Source of the DNA: a virus
Direction: 5' to 3' (one strand)
DNA length: 31,110 bases
Virus record (IMG/VR): IMGVR_UViG_3300005045_000019
Span: 1 to 31,110 of that record
In this document: positions 1 to 6,124 of the stretch, one piece after another
How the letters are laid out: the number at the start of each line of letters is the position of its first letter
Numbering within the stretch: position 1 is the stretch's first letter
Notes under the pieces: generated by a model
What the model was told of the DNA's origin: nothing
What the model saw: the letters and a program-made list of their open reading frames with translations, nothing else
The model's database searches: none
Made by a program: the position numbers and the translations under genes

Positions 1-55
1 CCCGTCCCCGTACCCGTCCCCGTACCCGTCCCCGTACCCGGACCCGTCCCCGTCC
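1..55. repeat. 12-bp in-frame tandem repeat
   Basis: Three perfect copies of CCCGTCCCCGTA (1-36) are followed by degenerate units to about 55. On the minus strand they encode alternating Gly-Asp-Gly-Tyr. The 12-base period equals four codons, so copy number can change without a frameshift. The array runs off the left edge. Confidence 0.9.
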
Positions 56-81
56 AGCGTTACGGTTAAAGTGTTTTCCAT
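1..81 (-). CDS. Gly-Asp/Tyr repeat protein, N-terminal fragment
   Basis: This small phage protein is cut by the window edge. An ATG at 81 (minus strand) opens 27 codons that reach the edge without a stop. The N-terminus is MENTLTVTLDGDGSG, followed by repeated GYGDG. The start overlaps the end of the upstream gene by 16 bases, which suggests translational coupling. Glycine-aspartate-tyrosine repeat proteins are known in phages and their function is unestablished. Acidic DG repeats could bind divalent cations, but that is inference. The repeat is encoded by the 12-bp DNA tandem array. The full length cannot be seen. Confidence 0.6.
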   Translation of the reverse strand, partial: MENTLTVTLDGDGSGYGDGYGDGYGDG

Positions 82-386
82 TTTTCTTGCACAACGTCGA
101 TCAGGTGAATCAGTGCGCGGACTGGTGCCGTAACAGTTCCAACGGAATCCAGTTTTGTATTGGAGAGAGGGCCGTTTATAAGTTCGCCAAGCCCTTTTGT
201 CGTTCCCCACACACGCAGATTTTTTGCGTTATGGATAGTCAAAAACTCGCCATCAATTTCAACTGCGCCGACATAGACAAATCCACGGTCAAGGACGACG
301 ATTTTTATATCCCCCTCGTTACTTTGCAGAAGTGAATCCTTGCGGACATATTCGACGTTTCCAATCGTTATTTCATTTGTGTTCAT
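66..386 (-). CDS. phage protein resembling DUF6948
   Basis: A 106-residue protein starting MNTNEITIGNVEYVRKDSL. An in-frame ATG 66 bases upstream exists, but AAAGGAG lies six bases before the chosen start. The pattern (N-terminal EYVRKDS, then VYVGxVE, an xNAKNLRVWG stretch, then a C-terminal LIHLIDV) resembles the DUF6948 phage family as I remember it, where an arginine/aromatic core is followed by a hydrophobic strand. The similarity is from memory, so the family call is tentative. No catalytic motif is visible. It shares a minus-strand operon with the Gly-Asp repeat gene, whose start lies inside its 3' end. Function unknown. Confidence 0.75.
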   Translation of the reverse strand: MNTNEITIGNVEYVRKDSLLQSNEGDIKIVVLDRGFVYVGAVEIDGEFLTIHNAKNLRVWGTTKGLGELINGPLSNTKLDSVGTVTAPVRALIHLIDVVQEKWKTL

Positions 387-441
387 TTGTTGCTCCTTTG
401 GTTGGTAAATCGTTATTGGCGCGGTGAGTTGCGCCGGGTGG

Positions 442-621
442 TTAGATTGCACTCATTTCAGAAATAAGTTTGTCGATCATGAATTGTCTAGTTTTACCGA
501 AACATTGACGTAATCCGTTAATTGATATGCTGCGACGACCATCCTTGTAGATACTAGCTACCATTCCATGATCATTGTCTATTACCAGAACAGAAGCATT
601 ATTAGTTGAGTAAGATTTCAT
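442..621 (-). CDS. small phage protein, unknown function
   Basis: A 59-residue ORF starting MKSYSTNNASVLVIDNDHG and ending at TAA 442-444. AGGGG lies six bases before the ATG, a good ribosome-binding site. The middle reads SIYKDGRRSISINGLRQCFGK, which would suit a small beta-hairpin with a basic helix. I do not recognise the family. It lies in the same direction as its neighbours, 55 bases upstream of the DUF6948-like gene and just downstream of the DnaA-box cluster. Its size, ribosome-binding site and position support a real gene. Confidence 0.7.
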   Translation of the reverse strand: MKSYSTNNASVLVIDNDHGMVASIYKDGRRSISINGLRQCFGKTRQFMIDKLISEMSAI

Positions 622-649
622 TTCATTCCCCTAAGCAGTTGGTGATTCG

Positions 650-753
650 ATGTGTTCATTTTACATTATTCGCATAATTTAGCTATCTAGTTATCCACAG
701 CAATGTACGGTTTATTTTCTGAGTTATTCACAATTCGAGGAAAGTTATGCACA
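650..753. other. candidate replication origin with three DnaA boxes
   Basis: Three perfect TTATNCACA boxes lie in one orientation: TTATCCACA at 691-699, TTATTCACA at 724-732 and TTATGCACA at 745-753. Start-to-start spacings are 33 and 21 bases, close to three and two helical turns, so DnaA would bind on one face. The boxes abut an AT-rich stretch (about 655-690) suited to be an unwinding element. The RepL-like gene ends at 759. An initiator gene beside DnaA boxes and an AT-rich tract is the usual form of a plasmid or phage-plasmid origin. Function is inferred. Confidence 0.65.
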
Positions 754-758
754 GGAGT

Positions 759-1169
759 TTATTTATGCGCATCTGGCAACTTCCCGCACCAGCATATTGC
801 GCGCTCTATCTTGTATGTGCCGGATGTGCTGGCGCGCTCCATCCTGGTGATGATCGAGTGTTTCTCAAGCTCCTGGACGGCCCGACCTACAGATGAACGG
901 GATAGCCCAAGATCAACGGCCATTTTCCCCTGATTGATGATGATCGTATTCCCATAGCGCACTCTACCGAGCAGATCAAAAAGAACCGCGCATTCATTTC
1001 CACTCAATCCAGTTTTAGCCAGCATTCTGAAACCTTTCTTGATTCCGCCGAACCATGATGCAGCCCGTACAGCACCCGTCTTTATTGGCTTTCCTGCGGC
1101 ATCAAGTTTAATAATTTCTCCTGTTTCAGTATCAATCAGCCCATCCTCCGTGTTTACGTACTTATCCAT
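759..1169 (-). CDS. RepL-like winged-helix replication/regulatory protein
   Basis: A 136-residue protein starting MDKYVNTEDGLIDTETGEI. An ORF extension upstream exists, but GAGGA lies five bases before this ATG. The layout matches RepL-family plasmid initiators: an N-terminal segment with D-T-x-T-G-E, then a winged helix (about residues 55-120) with L-S-G-N-E-C-A-V-L-F-D-L-L, N-Q-G-K-M-A-V-D-L-G-L-S-R-S-S-V-G-R-A-V-Q-E-L-E as recognition helix, and G-T-Y-K-I-E as the wing. RepL proteins bind an origin and start replication. A MarR-like repressor is the alternative. DnaA boxes right after the stop and repeats in its upstream region both favour a replication or autoregulated role. Confidence 0.6.
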   Translation of the reverse strand: MDKYVNTEDGLIDTETGEIIKLDAAGKPIKTGAVRAASWFGGIKKGFRMLAKTGLSGNECAVLFDLLGRVRYGNTIIINQGKMAVDLGLSRSSVGRAVQELEKHSIITRMERASTSGTYKIERAICWCGKLPDAHK

Positions 1170-1195
1170 TCGAGTCCTCAAGCGTTCATTTATTG

Positions 1196-1228
1196 TGATG
1201 CGGCAAATTTGCTGCAATGATGCGGCAA
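1196..1228. promoter_or_regulatory. direct repeats and near-palindrome, probable operator or iterons
   Basis: TGATGCGGCAA occurs at 1196-1206 and again at 1218-1228, exactly 22 bases apart, with a related 11-base unit between. The overlapping stretch 1200-1215 (GCGGCAAATTTGCTGC) is a 16-bp palindrome with one G/T exception. The repeats lie between the predicted promoter and the start of the RepL-like gene, where bound protein would block transcription. A likely ligand is the RepL-like protein itself, but that is inference. Confidence 0.5.
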
Positions 1229-1232
1229 TTCT

Positions 1233-1261
1233 AGCGTATCATAAAACACCTATACGGTCAA
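1233..1261 (-). promoter_or_regulatory. predicted sigma70 promoter for the RepL-like gene
   Basis: On the minus strand, TTGACC (1261-1256) is followed after 17 bases by TACGCT (1238-1233). The -35 is good and the -10 is weak (3 of 6). The start site would fall near 1226, inside the repeat cluster. Confidence 0.4.
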
Positions 1262-1320
1262 TATCTATAAGGCTTCATAGGTAATTCGCGGCGTTCTTCT
1301 TCTTTATCTTGTTTTAGCAT
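1258..1320 (-). CDS. possible 20-residue leader peptide
   Basis: The minus-strand ATG at 1320 is preceded by GGGGTG with a seven-base gap and opens a 20-codon charged peptide (MLKQDKEEERRELPMKPYRY). Its stop codon overlaps the -35 element of the next promoter. The ribosome-binding site is the only support. The length gives no statistical power, so this may be chance. Confidence 0.25.
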   Translation of the reverse strand: MLKQDKEEERRELPMKPYRY

Positions 1321-1351
1321 TTTTTTACACCCCATATTTTTTCTGTTTCAA

Positions 1352-1367
1352 GTGATCTAAAAGTCAC
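1352..1367. promoter_or_regulatory. 16-bp imperfect palindrome, possible operator
   Basis: GTGATCTAAAAGTCAC has matching outer arms (GTGA/TCAC) around a less symmetric centre. It lies in the gene-free divergent control region, in the size range of a repressor half-site pair. No repressor gene can be assigned to it. Confidence 0.3.
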
Positions 1368-1551
1368 CTCGTCAACTCCCGATGCGTCACAGTTATCAAT
1401 GTTCCATCACTCGTAGCCGGGGGGCGAGGTCAGGATGCACAGGAACGTGGATAGCGAAGCGATAACCTCCCCTGTAAAGACGATTTGAAGCCATCCACAG
1501 CGTACTGAACCGGCAGTTATTAAGTAATCATTAAGAACTGAAATAATGTGC

Positions 1552-1583
1552 TTGCGCTTCTCTATGGATAATGTATTATCCAT
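1552..1583 (+). promoter_or_regulatory. predicted promoter overlapped by a perfect palindrome
   Basis: TTGCGC (1552-1557), a 16-base spacer and TATTAT (1574-1579) form a plausible rightward sigma70 promoter. The -10 lies inside a perfect inverted repeat, ATGGATAAT-GT-ATTATCCAT (1564-1583). A dyad over a -10 is typical of a repressor operator. This would be the only obvious promoter between the divergent genes that reads toward the late operon. Confidence 0.45.
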
Positions 1584-1899
1584 TCTGCCAGATCAATCAA
1601 TCATTATTCGCTGTCCGCTGTGCTGAATGGTTGGACTGGTCGTTCACACTGATGTTACTGGTGCTATTCGGTGGAAGGCCGGAATCAACAATATAGGCGG
1701 TTGTGAAGGCAGGATGTAAGCGCGATTTAGTTCGTTGCGCCAGGATAGCCGTATCAATCAGCCGCCTTCCTTGTTGGGGGAATATGCGCAGGCTGATGCG
1801 CTGCCTTTGAAAGCGCGGATCATGGGTAAAAAATCCACCGCAGGCCGGGGATCAGCACCGGCCACCAACAACTTTTAACAACCACTAAAAGGGCTGAAA
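1584..1899 (+). other. gene-free leader of the late operon with nested inverted repeats
   Basis: I see no convincing gene in these 316 bases. An open 30-codon frame at 1627-1719 lacks a ribosome-binding site. Nested complementary segments occur: GGCGG 1696-1700 with CCGCC 1762-1766, GGC 1708-1710 with GCC 1748-1750, and GCGC 1720-1723 with GCGC 1737-1740. A second hairpin pairs GGCCGG (1843-1848) with CCGGCC (1858-1863) and has no U-run. If transcription starts near 1586, this is a long structured untranslated leader. An antitermination or attenuation role is a guess. Confidence 0.4.
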
Positions 1900-2292
1900 A
1901 TGAAACCAATATCACCTGAACTATTAGCACATCTCAATCAAAAGCCTGCCACACTGCCAGAGCAATTACTGGCCCGCGCAGAATCACTCCAGAATGATGC
2001 TGAATTGCTGGCTCTTTCTGCTGGCAAGATCGACTCGCTGGTTGAAGTCAATCGCCGCCTTGTTGCCGACAACGAAGCACTGAAGAAGGCCGTTATTGCG
2101 TTCGCGGTCGAGGTTGTTGAGCCTGCTTTCAGCGATGCGACGATGGATGAATTGATCCGCGATGCTGCACGGTATCGTTTCGTTCGTGAACATTGCGATA
2201 AAATTACTCTTGAGTCGCAAGGGCGTGCGATTAATACTCCGCAATCTGTTGACTCGTTTGTTGATTCTGTAGTTCGGGAATGTGGAAAATGA
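1900..2292 (+). CDS. phage protein with predicted coiled coil, unknown function
   Basis: A 130-residue protein starting MKPISPELLAHLNQKPA and the first gene of the plus-strand operon. AGGG lies six bases before the ATG. The first two thirds is helical and coiled-coil-like (LLARAESLQNDAELLALSAG, then VEVNRRLVADNEALKKAV). The C-terminal part contains IRDAARYRFVREH, a motif common in small phage proteins of unknown function (usually DAxRYRxLR). No enzymatic motif is seen. The stop overlaps the next start as ATGA, so translation is probably coupled. Confidence 0.8.
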   Translation: MKPISPELLAHLNQKPATLPEQLLARAESLQNDAELLALSAGKIDSLVEVNRRLVADNEALKKAVIAFAVEVVEPAFSDATMDELIRDAARYRFVREHCDKITLESQGRAINTPQSVDSFVDSVVRECGK

Positions 2293-2486
2293 AAAAGTGC
2301 AACGAATGCGGAGAAACAAAGGCGCTGACCGAGTTCTATAAGCGCACGGCGGCGGCTGACGGATTGCAGGCTTGCTGCAAGTCATGCAGCTGCGCAAAGT
2401 CTCTGCTCGTCGTGCTGGGAAAGCGTGATATAAAGGCCGTTGCAAAGGCTGCGAAGATTGCAGCAAAATTAACCGGGAAACTATGA
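2289..2486 (+). CDS. small four-cysteine zinc-ribbon protein
   Basis: A 65-residue protein. The start at 2289 is chosen over ATG 2280 because it forms the ATGA overlap with the previous gene. The N-terminus has CNECGETKALTEFYKR, then CCKSCSC, the CxxCG-x(3)-L-x-x-F-Y and CxxC zinc ribbon often found at the start of phage HNH nucleases. The HNH core itself is missing, and the protein ends in a basic, alanine-rich helix (KAVAKAAKIAAKLTGK). It is therefore a stand-alone ribbon and may bind nucleic acid. It lies just upstream of the terminase genes, the usual place for HNH-type packaging factors, but nuclease activity is not supported. Confidence 0.7.
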   Translation: MKKCNECGETKALTEFYKRTAAADGLQACCKSCSCAKSLLVVLGKRDIKAVAKAAKIAAKLTGKL

Positions 2487-2487
2487 A

Positions 2488-2682
2488 ATGGCAGACTGTT
2501 GCGACAACGCGCAAGACATAGAAGAACTTGCGCTTAAATCCGCATTGAGTGCGCGCAAACCAGCGATGAAGGCATGCGGTAATTGCTATTGGTGCGGAGA
2601 GGAGTGTCACGGGTGCTTTTGTGACGCGGATTGTGCGCATGACCACCAGCGGGCAAGTAAGGCGAAGATTCGGAATGGCTAG
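2488..2682 (+). CDS. TraR/DksA-like C4 zinc-finger protein
   Basis: A 64-residue protein. The N-terminus MADCCDNAQDIEELALKSAL matches the start of phage and plasmid TraR-type proteins (MADxxDxAQxxxE...AL), which bind the RNA polymerase secondary channel and alter promoter choice. The zinc finger CYWCGEECHGCFCDADCAHDH is unusual. It has extra cysteines and ends like the FCDADCRDDHE motifs of other phage zinc proteins instead of the usual CxxC-x17-CxxC spacing. Members are about 60-75 residues, so the length fits. It overlaps the terminase small subunit gene by eight bases. Altering host transcription during late expression is an inference from the family. Confidence 0.65.
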   Translation: MADCCDNAQDIEELALKSALSARKPAMKACGNCYWCGEECHGCFCDADCAHDHQRASKAKIRNG

Positions 2683-3205
2683 GCTAAGTGCTGAAAAATG
2701 GGCTGAAGTTAAGGCTAGATGGTCAGTTGGGAAAATGACTAATCGGGATATTGGTGAGATATTCGGAGTTAGTCATACCGCAATACAGCAACGTGCAGAT
2801 AAGGAATCATGGGTTAAGTTGGATGAAAATCTGGTTGATTCAGCGATAGATGCGAGCATGAAACTTTCCATACTTTCCAAAACGAACAATCTGGAAAGTT
2901 TCCATGTTAAAACAGAGATCGACCGGCACGCCTCTGATAAGGCTGAAGCTGATGAAGTGGGTATGGATATTATGCAGGCTATCAAGTTGCAGATACGCGG
3001 GGCAGAGGCGGTGGATATACAGCGCCTAGCCGCAGCTCATAAATCTGTTTATGATGGAAGGTTCAAAGTAACACCGGACACAGCAATCCAGATCAACAAC
3101 GTGCAAGATAAACTTCCGCAAAAGAAACTTTCACGCGAAGAGATTATTTCAGAGCTTGAATCTCGCGGATTGCCTGTCAGCTTAATCAATATCCACGAAG
3201 ATTAG
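2675..3205 (+). CDS. terS: terminase small subunit
   Basis: A 176-residue protein starting MARLSAEKWAEVKARWSVG. The longer frame would start inside the previous gene without a ribosome-binding site. Residues about 20-50 form a helix-turn-helix (MTNRDIGEIFGVSHTAIQQRADKE), the DNA-recognition part of small terminases. The middle is helical, as expected for oligomerisation, and the C-terminus (LSREEIISELESRGLPVSL) would contact the large subunit. It recognises the packaging site and loads the motor. It lies directly before the large subunit gene with a three-base gap. Sequence match to a specific subfamily is not claimed. Confidence 0.85.
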   Translation: MARLSAEKWAEVKARWSVGKMTNRDIGEIFGVSHTAIQQRADKESWVKLDENLVDSAIDASMKLSILSKTNNLESFHVKTEIDRHASDKAEADEVGMDIMQAIKLQIRGAEAVDIQRLAAAHKSVYDGRFKVTPDTAIQINNVQDKLPQKKLSREEIISELESRGLPVSLINIHED

Positions 3206-3208
3206 ATT

Positions 3209-4678
3209 ATGATGTCGATGTCCGATATCGACCTGTTAGAGCAGCTCATGATGTTCGAGTGCCAGGACGAGTTCTATTCGTTCCGTAGATTCATGCACCC
3301 GAAGATGAAAACCGGATGGTTCGTCTGTGATATAAGCGAGCAACTGCAAATATTCTATGATGAACTGGTTGCCGGAAATCGTCCGTTTCTTGCTATCTCA
3401 ACACCTCCTCAGCACGGTAAATCAATAGCAGTAGTTGATTTCATCGCATGGGCGGCAGGAAAGAATCCAAACCTAAGAACGATATTTGCGTCATTCTCTG
3501 ACCGTCTAGGAACTCGCGCAAATCTGATGCTGCAACGCATGTACGATAGCGAGAAGTACAAGCGGGTATTCCCTGATACACGGATAGGAACAAAGGGGAT
3601 ACAAAACAATTTCGGCGCAACCCGAAACCGTGAGCTGCTTGAATATATCGACCACGATGGGTATTTCAGAAATACGACGACGATGGGGTCGGTAACAGGT
3701 GAATCTGCTGACCTGATTGTAATTGACGACCCGTTCAAAGGGCGCGCAGAGGTAAACAGTCCTACGATTCGTGAAAAGACGATGGACTGGTACACGGACG
3801 ATCTTTCTACTCGCTGTTCTGAATTGTCCGGCACACTGATCGTGAACACTCGCTGGCATGTTGCGGACTTGGTCGGCCAGATTAAGGAAATGGCAGGCAA
3901 TTCATTAACCGTTGTGAATTACGAGGCCATAGCAACTCAAGACGAAAAGCACAGGAAAAAAGGCGATGCGCTATTCCCGTCCCATAAGAGCCTAGAATTT
4001 CTGCAATCAATTAAAAGAGTCATGGCGGTATCTTCGTGGGAGTCTTTGTTTCAGGGATCTCCATTCGTTGCGGAAGGTGAGTTTTATAAGCCTGACATGA
4101 TAAGCGTCATTGATGCGATACCGGTTGGCACGACATTCGTCAGGGCGTGGGACTTCGCTGCAACCGATGGCGGGGGTGATTGGACGGTAGGATTTAAAGT
4201 CGGCAAAATGCCAGATGGACGCGTATTGATAGCGGATATTGTTCGCGAACAGTTTGGGCCTGAAAAGGTACGAGAGCTACTTAAAAGCACAGCAAGCAGA
4301 GATAGTAACAGGGTGCGGATTCGCATACCGCAAGACCCTGGGCAGGCAGGCAAGGCGCAAGCGAAGTCTATGGTTGCTTATTTGTCAGGGTACACGGTAT
4401 CGGCATTAACTGTATCTGGAGAAAAAACAACTCGCGCAGAACCGTTCGCTTCGCAGGTGAACATTGGGAACGTGGTAATGCTGCGCGCATCGTGGAATGA
4501 CACGCTAATAGACGAGTTAAGGCCATTCCCTAACGGCGTACATGATGACCAGTCAGACGCAGGGGCGGACGCGTATAATGAGCTATTCGGCGGCGGGTGC
4601 GGGGCGGATGCGCTGCTCGAACACATGCGGAAACAGTACGAACAACAACAAGAGGCGAAGAATGGCAACAGCAAATAA
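3209..4678 (+). CDS. terL: terminase large subunit
   Basis: A 489-residue packaging motor, a normal length for this ATPase-nuclease. The Walker A region is STPPQHGKS (about residues 64-72), an H-G-K-S form common in phage terminases. Walker B is LIVIDDP (about 167-173). The nuclease domain begins near residue 314 with WDFAATDGGGDWT, carrying the first acidic metal ligand. A late acidic segment (DDQSDAGADAYNEL) supplies the last ligands. The enzyme cuts concatemeric DNA and drives it through the portal. Three ATG codons lie within ten bases at the start (3209, 3212, 3218) and the ribosome-binding site is weak, so the exact start is uncertain. Its end overlaps a small gene. Confidence 0.95.
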   Translation: MMSMSDIDLLEQLMMFECQDEFYSFRRFMHPKMKTGWFVCDISEQLQIFYDELVAGNRPFLAISTPPQHGKSIAVVDFIAWAAGKNPNLRTIFASFSDRLGTRANLMLQRMYDSEKYKRVFPDTRIGTKGIQNNFGATRNRELLEYIDHDGYFRNTTTMGSVTGESADLIVIDDPFKGRAEVNSPTIREKTMDWYTDDLSTRCSELSGTLIVNTRWHVADLVGQIKEMAGNSLTVVNYEAIATQDEKHRKKGDALFPSHKSLEFLQSIKRVMAVSSWESLFQGSPFVAEGEFYKPDMISVIDAIPVGTTFVRAWDFAATDGGGDWTVGFKVGKMPDGRVLIADIVREQFGPEKVRELLKSTASRDSNRVRIRIPQDPGQAGKAQAKSMVAYLSGYTVSALTVSGEKTTRAEPFASQVNIGNVVMLRASWNDTLIDELRPFPNGVHDDQSDAGADAYNELFGGGCGADALLEHMRKQYEQQQEAKNGNSK

Positions 4679-4844
4679 CGACCACACCGGCGACCCGATG
4701 AAGAGCAAGCTAGGCGACCAGGCTGCATATTCAACAGGGTATGATATAATTTTCGGTAATAAATCAATTCCTCACGCTGAAGAAGCGCCGGAGACACAAT
4801 GCCAAAAGTCACACAACTCGACCAGTCATTCATCCAACGAGTAG
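4662..4844 (+). CDS. small protein between terminase and portal
   Basis: The ATG at 4662 is preceded by GAGG with a good gap and opens 60 codons (MATANNDHTGDPMKSKLGDQ...). It overlaps the end of the terminase gene by 17 bases and the start of the portal gene by 46 bases. Phages often have a small gene here, such as a head-completion protein, but I see no match. The overlap with the portal start is longer than usual and the C-terminus is low-complexity (Ser, His, Asn), so this could be a chance frame. Confidence 0.4.
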   Translation: MATANNDHTGDPMKSKLGDQAAYSTGYDIIFGNKSIPHAEEAPETQCQKSHNSTSHSSNE

Positions 4845-6124
4845 CGTCAGGGATTCGATTCGCCGTCTCTGGCGTAGCACCTGACGCATGGATGACCCCA
4901 GCGCAGCCACTCAAGCCGGTAGCGCAAGAGAAGGCAGAAGGCCGGGCGATGGATTACCCGGTCGGCTTCAATACCCGTTTCACTCCGAAGCAACAGGACG
5001 GCGGCAGTCTCACAACCTATGCGCAGCTTCGTGGTCTTGCTGACAATCTGGATGTACTGCGCTTGGTGATCGAATCACGCAAAGATCAGATCGAGGCTTT
5101 CCAGTGGAGCATCAAGGCCCGCGACGGGCGCACGGTATCGGATGCGACGCTTGATGCGATCAGGGTGCGATTCATGCAGCCTTCAAGTGAACATGACTGG
5201 TCAGGCTGGCTGCGGGCTATTGTTGAGGACATGTTCGTCCTGGATGCTGTGGCAGTCTATCCGCGCATGACACGAGGCGGCGAGTTGTACAGCCTGGACG
5301 TGATAGACGCATCGACGATCAAGCGCGTGATTGACGCGGGCGGGCGCACTCCTACCGCACCAGACCCGGCCTACCAGCAAATCCTAAAGGGAGTTCCAGC
5401 CGTTGATTACACCGCCGATACTTTGATTTATTCCATGCGTAATCCGCGCAGCTTCAAGCTGTACGGATATAGCCCGGTCGAGCAGATTATGATGACGGTC
5501 AACATCGCACTACGCCGTCAGATGCTCCAGCTCGAACACTTCACCAGTGGGAACATACCGGCGGCATTCGGCGGTGTGCCTGAGACATGGAACCCTGACC
5601 AGATTGCACAGTTCCAGCTCTATTGGGATTCGTTACTTGAGGGCAATCTGGCGAACCGTTCCAAGCTGAAATTCATCCCGATGGATCCAAGCAAGATTCG
5701 TGAAGTTCGCGACATGACGGCAGACCTGAAAAACGAGTTCGACGAATGGATAGCCCGCGTAGTTTGCTATGCGTTCAGTGTTCCGCCTACCGCATTTGTC
5801 AAACAGGTAAACCGGGCGACGGCGGACAATGCCACTGATATGGCGACGAAAGAGGGCTTGCTCCCACTCATGCAATACATCAAGCGCATGGTTGACAAGA
5901 TCATCATCAAGTACCTGAAGAACGCCGATGTTGAGTTCATATGGGAGGTTGAGAAATCGCTGTCACCACTCGACCAGGCGCAGATTGATAAAATCTACGT
6001 TGACTCAGGCATCCGCACGGCTCAGGCAATCCACGAAGAACGCGGATTCTCTGGCGACTTTGTGGAAGCCCCTAAGCCTGAGATACCAGCCAACCCAGTG
6101 AAAGCGGATAATGTTGTTGCGTGA
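4799..6124 (+). CDS. portal protein
   Basis: A 441-residue protein starting MPKVTQLDQSFIQRV, with GGAG five bases before the ATG. It forms the twelve-subunit ring at the capsid vertex through which DNA enters and to which the tail attaches. Typical portal features are seen: LVIESRKDQIEAFQWSI near residue 90 (clip/wing entry), VDYTADTLIYSMRNPRSFKLYGYSPVEQ (about 200-230), the following long helix IMMTVNIALRRQMLQLEHFTSGN, and VCYAFSVPPTAFV with a C-terminal crown helix region. Length and position directly after the terminase are normal. The stop overlaps the next gene's start region. Confidence 0.92.
   Translation: MPKVTQLDQSFIQRVASGIRFAVSGVAPDAWMTPAQPLKPVAQEKAEGRAMDYPVGFNTRFTPKQQDGGSLTTYAQLRGLADNLDVLRLVIESRKDQIEAFQWSIKARDGRTVSDATLDAIRVRFMQPSSEHDWSGWLRAIVEDMFVLDAVAVYPRMTRGGELYSLDVIDASTIKRVIDAGGRTPTAPDPAYQQILKGVPAVDYTADTLIYSMRNPRSFKLYGYSPVEQIMMTVNIALRRQMLQLEHFTSGNIPAAFGGVPETWNPDQIAQFQLYWDSLLEGNLANRSKLKFIPMDPSKIREVRDMTADLKNEFDEWIARVVCYAFSVPPTAFVKQVNRATADNATDMATKEGLLPLMQYIKRMVDKIIIKYLKNADVEFIWEVEKSLSPLDQAQIDKIYVDSGIRTAQAIHEERGFSGDFVEAPKPEIPANPVKADNVVA

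Noticed and set aside
1-55. CRISPR-like repeat array.
   Set aside because: The units are contiguous 12-mers without spacers and code for a protein repeat.
1627-1719. A 30-codon open frame (MVGLVVHTDVTGAIRWKAG...).
   Set aside because: No Shine-Dalgarno and it lies over part of the nested inverted repeats of the leader.
1984-2646. A 220-codon antisense frame.
   Set aside because: It runs over three well-supported plus-strand genes and its translation has no domain features, so it is a shadow.
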